From NCBI GenBank assembly GCA_023055425.1, contig JALGPY010000004.1, positions 115,361,504 through 115,425,503 on the forward strand: a stretch of DNA of 64,000 bases. Direction: 5' to 3'. Shown here piece by piece: positions 24,402 through 33,224 of this stretch. The notes beneath the pieces were generated by a model. That model was not told the DNA's origin. It made no database searches and worked only from the letters and a program-made list of their open reading frames with translations. Source of the DNA: Linanthus parryae (Eukaryota; Streptophyta; Magnoliopsida; Ericales; Polemoniaceae). Position 1 is the stretch's first letter. Every line of letters starts with the position of its first letter. A program made the position numbers and the translations under genes.

Positions 24402-24811
24402 TGTTGGAGACTAAACTTGGTTTAGCCCATCTCAATAAAAAGGCCCAAGTAACATGTTCTTATTATTAGTTAGTAGTCCATATGTTGTAGCCCAATTGTA
24501 TTAGTAAGCCCGAAGTTGTAATTTGTCTAGGTTCATTGTACCTAGAAGGAGATTTGTAGAGAAGATGTTTATGTAGAATGCTGTAGAGAAGTTGTAGATA
24601 TTTTTGGTGGAAGAACTTTGTGGAAGGAATGATGCTAGAAATATTCCTTCCACATCCACCTATAAATAGCATGTACCTCTACCATTTTGTATCAAGCAAA
24701 AATCAATTGAAGTTCTTCCACATATTGTCGTACTCTCTCACTCTACAAGTTTCATACTTCCCTCTTCCACACAAACACCAAATAGCCTACTAACCTCTCC
24801 TAAAACCAATA
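24402..24811 (+). mobile_element. Solo LTR inserted in HAC-B
   Basis: A 410-bp insert starts TGTTGGAGACTAAACTTGG and ends CCTAAAACCAATA, with GAGAC on both sides (24397-24401 and 24812-24816). HAC-A and HAC-D have the uninterrupted sequence GGCTGAGACATCC or its near equivalent, which proves the empty site. A TATA box (CTATAAATAG) lies near 24660. The right end is TA, not the usual CA, probably a mutation. Confidence 0.8.
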
Positions 24812-25167
24812 GAGACATCCATTCCTGCTGCAAGCGCGGGAGGGGTTGACATTGACGACCACATTAGAGCATCAGACAATTCTTTCTTAAAGTGTGGTGA
24901 GAACCATTCGAAATTTGAGGATATAGTATCTGCCGTCTTCTGTCTTTTGGATGAAAGCTTTTCGTCCCCATGCATGGTGCTAGTAACTTCACCAATAGCT
25001 CGCTTTACCGATACAGATTGAGAGACCACTGTAGTAGATGACATCGTACCTAATACTATGGAGGCAGCCGCGGCACTTTGGTACCAACCATCAAAAAGTC
25101 CCTGTTCTTGTTCAAACTGGGTGATGGCCGTCGTATTCTTCATCGTTAGAAGCGAAGAAGACAACAT

Positions 25168-26487
25168 CGCGTCTCAGGAGAGGGCTCGCCTGATGTTAAA
25201 CAACAAAACCCTACTATTATATATATACACACACGTATTTCCGACACCCAAACGTATTTCCTAGAAAAAGCCCACCAAACTAATTTCATGATCCAACGGC
25301 AGCTGCTGCTCTAATTTTTATGTCATTAGTTTATACTGTCGTTCACTTTAGTCCATATTATAGGTCACTAGTTTTTGTCTCCTTGCACTTTGGTCCTTCT
25401 GTCTTTGTGATTTTTGGATTTTGCCTTTATTTGGTAATAAAATGGATATTTCACTTCACATAATTAATGTTTTGAGCACTCTTTGAAAATACTTGGGTAA
25501 AAATCAGTACATTTTATTTATTTTGTCTTCTCTTTGCAAATTACTTGTTACATTCCTTATTTCATTTTTTTTGAAATCTGTATTTAAGATTTAAATGCCA
25601 ACAAACCATACTTATCCACATAATTGTTATTATTCCATTTTTTCTCTTTTCATATGTTCAAAACTTAACATGCATTCCAATATTTTTTAAAAATATTTTA
25701 AAAATCTACTCTTTAAATCAAATATTTCGTTTTTATTTTATTTTGAGACATGCCTCTTTGTCGTCTACCGGGTTTGAACCCAGGACCTCATGCATAGGCT
25801 TTTAAACGCTCTATTACTTGAGCTAGCACCCATTCGCAATCTTTCGTAAAAATTCGCATACATATCTATCAATTTATGGCTATATACCAATTTTATTTTA
25901 TAATAGATTCTTCAAATCTCTTTTGACTTCCACCAATTTTTACAAATGTTAAAAAAAATTTCTTACATTTGTCAATATTTTTTTTTGGTTGTTTTTCTAA
26001 ATAGATATTCAGAATTGTGGCAATCTTTACCAATTATTATTTAAACGTCTTTATAAATGTTCTGGTACACAGATATCTTATTTTTACTTGATCATCAATA
26101 CTTCATGATATTTTTAATTACTTTCTTCAGACATCACTAGCACTCGTAAATTTCATTTTCATACATTGAATTTACTTATATTTATTGACATATAACTTTT
26201 CAGATTTCAGTGAGAGTTGTCGATATAGTGCTCGGAAGCGTTTTGCGGCCTTTGATTTTTGGGAAACGAGTGTGGATGAAATGAAAGTTCGAGTGTAGTG
26301 TGACTTTAGCTCTGTGGCATAAATGGTTGTCTTCTAACGACTTGTGTACCAATCCACGTAATTGCTGCTATTATGCTATTTCTTGCCTTTATAATTATTA
26401 TTTTCAAAACCTTTCATAAATTTCTTCTCAAACATGATTCTTTAAAGATTTTCATTTTTACCAAATATTTCTTAACTTTAGTGCTAT
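25168..26487 (-). repeat. 5' flank of HAC-B
   Basis: This is the reversed counterpart of 10070-11116 plus 12253-12513, i.e. the same promoter-side sequence without the LINE. A TATA stretch lies at about 25212-25225. The only element recognised inside is the SINE at 25755-25829. There is no gene. Confidence 0.65.
25755..25829 (-). mobile_element. tRNA-derived SINE (right arm copy)
   Basis: On the minus strand it reads GTGCTAGCTCAAGTAATAG, then GGTTCAAACCCGGTAGACG. Box A is better kept here than in the left-arm copy, and box B (25771-25780) is intact. An A-rich tail follows (CTCAAAATAAAATAAAAACG). Presence in both arms at matching places shows it was there before the inverted duplication. Confidence 0.65.
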
Positions 26488-28140
26488 TGTTATGAAATAT
26501 TGGACTAGTTTATTGGTGAATATTCACCACAAGTTGTAAGTCCATTTGTATACTGTTATTGGCCCATTAGTCCACCATAATGCCTTTATAAGGAGGCTTA
26601 GGGTTGGAGAATAAGACACATCTCAATACTATTCTCCTTACATCTTGTCTCTCTTTATTTTCTCGTCTCTCTCGTCTTCTCGATTCACAACACGTAATTA
26701 GCACGTACGTCTCTACCTCGTTGAGCAAGCTACCGATTAATAAGTTCAACATACGAGATCCATCAATGTCCCATCCAGGAGATAGAACCTCCATGATTTA
26801 CAAGTACTGTATGCATGCCGAGCCCTATTGACGCCGAAATGGAGAAGAACACAGGGTAAGAAAAGTAATTTGTTCGAGGTATGCAGTTTAACCTAATCAT
26901 GCTTATTCTTTTTTTTTTCGCTTCAAATCATGCTTATTCACATGCATAGGTCTGGTGCTTCATTAATGAGTCTATATGCACTAGTAGATCCTTTATCTAT
27001 TATTTTATTAGTGCTATTTAGTAACCAGCCCCTTAAAAATTGGTATGTGTTGGCTTAGTTTGGGGCCGTGTATTCTTTGCGAGAAGTATTCTTTCTCAAT
27101 CAATTAATGTTTTTGAGTAGCAACTATTATTAGATATGTATTGTTCCAATCTCTTCTATGTTAAAGTAGTAGCATTATATTATTCTGAAAGAGGCTGTAT
27201 GATTTCCATAAATTTAGATAACTCAATTATTTTTATCACTGTTATTTTATGAGGTTACAAGCTCAAAATATGAGAGCATTGTTATGCATCTACACATGTT
27301 CCTTTCATTGTTTCTTTGTAGAGAAAGAACATGTGCCCTCCTGAAGAGGTTATCATCCATGACTTAGTATGACCTATTAATTTGTTGATAAAGATAATGT
27401 TTTCACACCTGAAGTTGTGAATATTTGAAGGTAAGATTAAATTGATGCACTATTTGTTTATGACCTGAAGTCATAACATACAGCTCGTTCTCCGGAATAG
27501 AATTTTTCATGTTATCATTTAAACCTTTTGAAGAGGCTGCGCTCCAAAAAAAAAAAAAAAAAATCCAGAAGAGGGTGCGCTCTATATACTTTACGGCTAT
27601 ATTACATGAAGCTATGTTTGCAACAAGATGTTGCGACAATCTTTTTATGACTAGAAGTTATACGATATATTATTACATCTCTTGAAGAGGTGTCATGATT
27701 GTAACTTGAAGTTACAACAGAATTAAATAAGTACATCCAGAAGATGCAGCTATTCCATGACTTGTAACCTGAAGTTACAAATTATTTTCAGATCTCCAGG
27801 AGAGACGTTTTTATAATTATAGCAATTGAAACCTCCTGAAGAGGTTGCATTATATTTATTTTATAGTACTTTATTTTTGCATTTTTTAATATAGTTTTGT
27901 CCTCACTCATTATGGATAAAAAACGAACCTTCTGAAGAGAATTCGTAATCACCATCGATGTTAAATTTGGCCTTGTCATATGTACCCGAAGTTACATATT
28001 ACATGAGATCATAACCTGCAGTTAATGAATATTAGAACCTGAAGTTCTAATATATTTTGATTAGAAATCTCCTGAAGAGAAATCTAAAAATATTGAATAA
28101 TGATTCACCCTCCTGAAGAGAATGAAGTGCATTTACTATT
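26488..28140 (+). mobile_element. Copia-type short LTR and leader, truncated
   Basis: A 205-bp LTR (26488-26692) starts TGTTATGAAATATTGG, has a TATA-like TTTATAAGGAGG near 26585 and ends TTCACAACA. ACGTAATTAGCACG follows it. I recall a TTATCAGCACG-type priming region next to short-LTR Copia elements of the Ale/Retrofit kind; this is an inference. The following 1.4 kb is non-coding leader with many CTGAAGAGG and CCTGAAGTT motifs. No gag or pol is left. It interrupts the right arm of the inverted repeat. Confidence 0.6.
27330..28130 (+). repeat. Array of alternating CTGAAGAGG / CCTGAAGTT motifs
   Basis: At least fifteen near-copies occur in 800 bp, such as CTCCTGAAGAGGTT (27341), ACCTGAAGTT (27408), GACCTGAAGTC (27460), CTTGAAGAGGTG (27682), AACCTGAAGTTAC (27767), CCTCCTGAAGAGGTTGC (27831), CTCCTGAAGAGAAATC (28068) and CTCCTGAAGAGAATG (28110). 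Spacing is irregular, so this is not a simple satellite. Confidence 0.7.
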
Positions 28141-28176
28141 TAATTATTCGTATTATTATTTTTAATTAGAGTTACA

Positions 28177-29040
28177 CTAGCTTTTAACCCGTGCGATGCA
28201 CGGCGAAATTTCAATTCCAAAACAAAATTAATGTTACTTAAACAGTTGACGTCTTTTATGGATTTCAAATACTACATCTAAAAAAGAACAACCAAAAGTA
28301 CTGACTATCATTCTTACACCTTTTTAATTTATCAATTTCATTTTTTTAAGATTAATACTTTTTATTTCATAAATAAATAGACTATACTATTTCTTGACTA
28401 TCATTTTTTACTTTTGGACTTGAACCCAACATTATGTTGAAGTAAAATTTTGATTACTGTTTGAATTTTATCACTATAAATTTGAAGTTACAATTCCAAT
28501 TTAGAAATGTCCTTCATATTTTTCATTTTATTTTAGGGAAATGCTAAATGTCACCCTTTTGCTTCACCCTTCAAGTTCACCCCTTATGTGTAGTTTTTGA
28601 TTGGTGATGTGATTACATAAATATTTTAAAATAAATACTAACAACAATAATATCTTGACACGTAGGAGGTGAACTTGTAGGGTGAAGAAAAAAGGGTGAA
28701 GCATAGCGGCTCTCTTTATTTTATTCTATCTATTCCCTTTTTAGGAAAGTTTCTAATCTTGGATTTGAAGTCAACATTATTATTCTAAAAATAAATGTTT
28801 ACCTTAAGATCATTACCAATACGAATTTGTCAATCAAAATCAAATTGAGGCATCTGATTTCAATTTATAATAATACGTTTCTACTTTTATTTTTAGGAAA
28901 ATATGCCTCTACATTGAAGCCACTGACCACTGATTTCAACTTATAATATTATGTTTCTACTTTTTTTAGGAAAATATGTTGAAGTAAAATTTTGATTACT
29001 TTCGAATTTTATCACTATAAATTTGAAGTTATAGATTCCA
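28177..29040 (-). mobile_element. Probable Helitron fragment with 3' terminus at 28177
   Basis: On the minus strand the sequence ends CCGTGC-ATC-GCACGG, then GTTAAAAG, then CTAG, followed by T. A hairpin of 6 or more bp about 8-10 bases before a CTRR end inserted at a T is the standard Helitron 3' terminus. The body contains internal near-repeats (28440-28495 against 28976-29035; 28858-28905 against 28940-28980) and no RepHel gene, so it is non-autonomous. The 5' end was not found; 29040 is only where a Tat fragment begins. Confidence 0.55.
28536..28714. mobile_element. MITE with about 40-bp terminal inverted repeats
   Basis: The left arm GCTAAATGTCACCCTTTTGC plus CTTCACC... (from 28543) pairs with the right arm ending GGGTGAAGCATAGC (28707). 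Arms are about 80-90% complementary over 40 bases. The outer GGGAAAT resembles Mutator-type MITE ends, but I could not fix a 9-bp target duplication. It lies inside the Helitron-like segment. Confidence 0.6.
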
Positions 29041-29241
29041 AAGAGGGATTGTGGCCTGCAACATCTACAAAGAGGGATTGGTCCAAGTAGCTGTATGGGT
29101 GTTGATGTTGCTGTTGGGGGGCTCCTATCTCTGGATTTCTTGGGAGACTAATCACCATCACGAAGGTCGGCCTCAAGAGACATGGCTTATTTTGATTGAT
29201 TGAAGCTTTGAAGGTTGAGAGTTCACGTCGGTTTCACCGAT
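29040..29241 (-). pseudogene. Tat-type gag start, third copy
   Basis: Reading minus from the LTR: primer region GGTGAAACCGACGTGAA, then a start at about 29184 with MSLEADLRDGD followed at once by a stop, then proline- and threonine-rich sequence (SPPTATSTP). It matches the gag starts at 1323 and 7344. It breaks off near 29040. Confidence 0.65.
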
Positions 29242-29875
29242 TGTGTACAAGGAAATCCCAGGGAGAGATCCAAGTGTACACCTCAAGTAGGGGATCAAAA
29301 TAAGAACAAGAAGAACATACAGGGAGATGAAGGGTGTGAGTAGGGAAAGAGTAAGCAATGGCAACTGGTGGAGAGAGAGACAGTCTAATGAAAACAAGAG
29401 CTTCGGTGAGTTCAGAAGATCAATAAGAAGTTCCATGGAGGGCTCACGATCCTGTATATAGTAGGGAAGTGACCATTGTGAGGGATTAATGCGCCCATAA
29501 ATAGCGGCTTAATGATAGCCTCGTAACGGCACGTTGGACCGTATATATAGGGAACGTTACGCACCCGTCCGCATATACCGGAGACCGTTATGAGATCAAC
29601 CGGGTTTATAGGACACATGGTCATTAAATCTCTCAAGTCAGTGACCAAGGGTCGGGCGCGAGCTTGGTTTGCGTTCGCGCGCGACGGACCTTACTCTAGC
29701 CTCCTAACCGCTAAGTCCCTACTAGTCCCGTGTGGTTGGTATCGCGGGTGGCCTTGTCTCGCAGCCCCCATATGGATAAGTATGAGCAGTGATTAGGTGT
29801 ATACGGAGCACAATTAGATGTGCTGGATGGCTGCCACGTGGCTATGAGCTGTTTTTCTGGATTGCACCATCTACA
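29242..29875 (-). repeat. Tat-type LTR (copy 3), inserted in a CACTA element
   Basis: This is the reverse complement of the LTRs at 654 and 6675: minus-strand start TGTAGATGGTGCAATCC, end CTTGTACACA, 634 bp. Its 5' end at 29875 abuts CACTA transposase coding sequence (WKAFDG). The matching 3' LTR and the other side of the CACTA element are not present in the window. Confidence 0.8.
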
Positions 29876-29879
29876 CCCA

Positions 29880-31040
29880 TCAAAAGCCTTCCATGCTTTG
29901 TGATGAGCAGGATGCATGTCGGCTGCATCACCAACCAACTCTTCAGCGTGCCAACGCATCAGCTTCGCTGTCTTAGGTGACATAAACAACCTTTGCAATC
30001 TATCTTTGATGGGAAAGTAGCGAACCTGCTTCTGCGGGACATGCTTCTTTCTTTTTTTCCCCATTGTAAGTCTCATATTCCTGGCCTTTATATCGAGGTT
30101 CAAATTAGAAAACACATTTTTTCTCCATTGCCTTGTCTTTCAAGTACAACATACTCGAGCATGCATCACACTTAAACATATTAAACCCTAGCGAGTCTCT
30201 GAATTTCTTTGCTTCGTAGTACGATGTAGGCAATGTTTCACCACTCGGAAAGGCCTCTTTAAGTATCTACATTAACCCCTCAAAACAAGTGGTACTCATC
30301 CAATGCAAAACTTTTAATTGCAACACGCGTACAAGAAATGACGAAGTTGTGAATTTATGGCAACCTCGATACGGTTCCCTCTCATCATCTTCTATTAATT
30401 TCATTAACTTTTGGGTATCAACATCAGGACCACTACTCGAGCACCCACCCACACGTTTATGCACCCCAAATAAATCATTTATCATTTTAGACATATGATC
30501 AACTCCAATATGCTCCAGAATGTCATCAGCAAAATACCACTCTGTCTCTTCTCTTTAGCCCCATTTGACTTTTTTGACTTGTAACTGAGTCACTTTGACC
30601 AGGTGATTTGGACAACAAAACGATGCAATTTTTTAGTAATTTTTTCACCATGTAATAGAGCAACTTTTACTCTAAAATATCAAAAAATTGCGTCATTTTG
30701 ATAGCCAAATCACCGGGTCAAAGTGACCTAGTGAATAGTGACAAAAGTCAAAATGGGGGTAAAGAGAAGAGACAGAGTGGTACTTATCATTGACCTCATC
30801 ATCGTCCATGTAACGCTCTCCATGACTCGTCCATATTTTTTCATCCGAGTTGAATCCATCAACTAGAATATGCTCACGCACTGTATCACGTCGGTAATAA
30901 AAGCGGTTTAGGCATAATTTGCACGGGCGATTAATTTCTTCTAGGCCATCATTAGGAGAAAAAGTAACGTTCTAGAAAGCCTCACAACCTCTCACATACT
31001 GAATTGTACACTTACTCGTACCGATCCAACTCTTGTCCAT
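29880..31040 (-). pseudogene. CACTA transposase (TNP2-type) N-terminal part
   Basis: Start at 31040: MDKSWIGTSKCTIQYVRGCE, stop at 30972-30974, then PNDGLEEINRPCKLCLNRFY and REHILVDGFNSDEKIWTSHG, which is the transposase-associated domain of plant CACTA transposases. After the inserted MITE, sequence resumes with SKMINDLFGVHK, GETLPTSYYEAKKF, and finally QLRRLFMS-like KDRLQRLFMSPKTAKLMRWH and HHKAWKAFDG, the entry to the TNP2 transposase domain. It is broken by stops and by the Tat LTR, so the catalytic core is absent. Confidence 0.85.
30537..30780. mobile_element. MITE with TA target duplication, CCACTCTG ends (long form)
   Basis: This 244-bp insert in the CACTA transposase starts CCACTCTGTCTCTTCTCTTT and ends with its near-perfect reverse complement. 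It is flanked by TA on each side (30535-30536, 30781-30782). Terminal repeats reach about 26 bp and are followed by further complementary stretches (GTCACTTTGACC / GGTCAAAGTGAC). TA duplication suggests a Tc1/mariner-type origin. Confidence 0.8.
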
Positions 31041-32114
31041 ATGAGAACTCACACACCTAATATGTTGGAAATGTCCAGGAGGTGCCAGAGTATTATTGTT
31101 CAGTGAAATAGACAGCATGATGGGTAAGTTGCAACAGTGAGAACAAACAGAGTGAATTTTGAAAATATGTCACACTAAGTTTAATCTACGCGTTATTGAC
31201 TGCCCATAATTTTTTTAGTACTCGCATGCTGTGAGGTTTTAATGTGTATCCAACTACAAGGCCCTAATCCAAGAAATAAACAAAATCAATATTTCACAAT
31301 GTGTAAGTAATATCTATGTTATTCCGGATTCCAGCAGTAATGTATTATCATATCTGAGAGTTGCATCCTAATTCATCTACCAAATCCCAATAATCAGTTC
31401 TTAATTAAGTAAGATAACATATATTTTGTGCTCAAATCACTGGGAAAAGAGAACATTCTTTTAGACTAGCAGTAACACAAGACTAGTCAGTTAAAGCCTT
31501 ACAACTATGAGCTCATAGGTCATGAGAACAAGAAGAAACAAAAAACCGAGAGATATCTCAAAGGATAAGTGTTTCTGTACCTATTAGAACTCGTATTCTT
31601 TCTCGAAATTTAACTAAACCAGCAACCTAAAACAAACAAAAAACACACAAACAAATTATAACGATCCCCTTTTGGTTTTAAAGGCCAGGAAATATTATCA
31701 GAGATTCAACATTTGTATTTCATCAACAGATCACTAATATCGTCCCAAACAGAAAATCATTGATATCGATTAAGGAATCACCCTAGGGAAAACAGTGATG
31801 GTAGTACCTAATTCAGTGGTTTAGAAAATCAATGTGAGAAGAGGAAGCAAAAAGGGTTCAATGACAATTATACCAATATATTTGCTTATAGTACTGCATA
31901 ATAAAACTCCAACCCTACTGATAGGTTCAACATATCCCCGGACAACAACAAGTACACCATGTTTGGATGCAAAAACGATGACAAAATACACATTTTTACG
32001 GAAATTCCCAAGCACAAACCCTAGCCCCCAAATCAGAAATCGATTGAACACAGTCACTAAAACCCTAACTATCAGAACCATGGAAGATTAGATAGAGGTA
32101 ATAATAATAGCGGC

Positions 32115-32264
32115 GAAGAAGAAGAAGAAGAAGAAGAAGAAGAAGAAGAAGAAGAAGAAGAAGAAGAAGAAGAAGAAGAAGAAGAAGAAGAAGAAGAAGA
32201 AGAAGAAGAAGAAGAAGAAGAAGAAGAAGAAGAAGAAGAAGAAGAAGAAGAAGAAGAAGAAGAA
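32115..32264. repeat. (GAA)50 microsatellite
   Basis: There are fifty uninterrupted GAA units. The minus-strand reading CTT gives a false poly-leucine open frame. It lies in the leader of the CACTA element. Purity over 150 bp suggests recent expansion. Confidence 0.98.
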
Positions 32265-32734
32265 TTACCTCAATCGTTCGAGCCCAACTTCCACTTCTGT
32301 AATGGAATATCAATTGCGAGTAATTAGGACTCCTTCACACTGCTCGATTCGGCCTCCACCCCGCTCGATTGAGCGCGCCTCCAATTTTCGTCCTTTCCCA
32401 CTCGCCTTTCTGTTTCCCTCCTTCTCTGTAATTTCCCCCGCTTCTCTATATTCTTCTTCTTTTCTTAATGTCCTTATGTATATATTCTTGTTTTGAACTA
32501 ACTTCTATATTCTTGTGTAGAGAAAATAGAATATAAAATAAAAAAATAATAATTATCGGCGCTTGCTGACCCACCGCCATAAGTAAAACGGCGTTAGGGC
32601 ATCATTCCGCCTTATTATTTAACGGTGCAAGACAATAAAGCGCCGTTTAACAAATTGTAAGGCGGTTTCCATATACGCACCGTGTACTGAATCAGTAAAC
32701 AGCGCTTTCAAAATTACAAGCGCCCTTTCAGTCA

Positions 32735-32749
32735 TTTTTTCTAGTAGTG
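32735..32749 (-). repeat. CACTA terminal inverted repeat
   Basis: CACTACTAGAAAAAA on the minus strand, with GAG outside it as the candidate 3-bp target site. The partner end is not in the window. Confidence 0.85.
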
Positions 32750-33224
32750 GAGAGAGCGGCCTGATTAGGTTAGAAAGAAGAGACAACATTTATTCTCGGA
32801 TCACGATGGACCGTTAAAAAGGATGGGAGAGAACAGTCGCAGACAATATAACACACGAGTACGAGTGTGTATGCTATTATACACCCTCAATTCGCGACTA
32901 AGCACGACATCGGAAAACTACAATTGTAGAGCCAATATGAAAGGTCCTTATGCAACAATATGATAGATCGAATATTAGACAAGGCTAAATGATCAATTCT
33001 ATTCTAATAACAAGGACTGCGTAAAAATAAATCACATGCAGCAGCATAACTGGAACGTAGAACTAATCTAGCAGTATAATAGTTATATGTAAACGTAAAA
33101 GACACGACACGCAATGTGTTTGTGCTGCTCAGTGAGGTACATATGGGGAATGTCTAAGATTCTTCATCAATATTTGTTAATCAATTTTTATTGGAGAGAC
33201 AAAACTTATAATACGGTTTTATCT
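32750..33224. other. Unassigned intergenic DNA
   Basis: I see no gene, clear repeat ends or known motif here. It lies between the CACTA end and the start of similarity to the HAC-B 3' flank. Confidence 0.5.

Larger units (their letters stand above)
21085..25167 (-). pseudogene. HAC-B, histone acetyltransferase pseudogene split by two insertions
   Basis: The N-terminus is at 25167-24812 (MLTMKNTTAITQFEQEQG, KRAIGEVTSTMHGDEK). It continues at 24396-24066 after a solo LTR, then from 22854 to 21430 after a truncated LTR element that replaced about 130 bp coding for the middle of the zinc region. The HAT domain has a 31-bp deletion near 22445 (loss of the LLFQKI segment) and TGA in place of the Gly codon after PPKK, near 22197. 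A frame change in an A run near 21645 breaks the ZZ region. The ZZ2/TAZ2 remnant lies at 21085-21425. It cannot encode an active enzyme. Confidence 0.85.
18665..26487 (-). repeat. Right arm of large inverted repeat carrying HAC-B
   Basis: This arm is the reversed counterpart of 10070-18330. The arm also matches the HAC-C 3' flank in direct orientation (18668-20600 against 33225-35300). It ends at 26487, where a short-LTR Copia element begins inside the shared sequence TTAACTTTAGTGCTAT. Private insertions in this arm are at 19790-19990, 22855-24065 and 24402-24811. Confidence 0.8.
29876..32749 (-). mobile_element. CACTA (En/Spm) transposon, 5' part
   Basis: The minus-strand end at 32749 reads CACTACTAGAAAAAATGAC, the canonical CACTA terminal inverted repeat. 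GGCG/CGCC-rich subterminal repeats follow (32560-32730), then a long leader with a (GAA)50 tract, then transposase coding sequence from 31040. The Tat LTR at 29875 cuts it off, so the second terminal repeat is missing. Confidence 0.85.

Noticed and set aside
25755..25829. Working tRNA gene on the minus strand
   Set aside because: Box A and B are present, but the acceptor and anticodon stems do not pair well, an A-rich tail follows and a diverged copy sits in the other arm; a SINE fits better.
29590..30175. Plus-strand short frames in the Tat LTR/CACTA region
   Set aside because: They are shadows of the minus-strand LTR and of the CACTA transposase.
32065..32313. Open frame of almost pure leucine on the minus strand
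   Set aside because: It is only the CTT reading of the (GAA)50 microsatellite.
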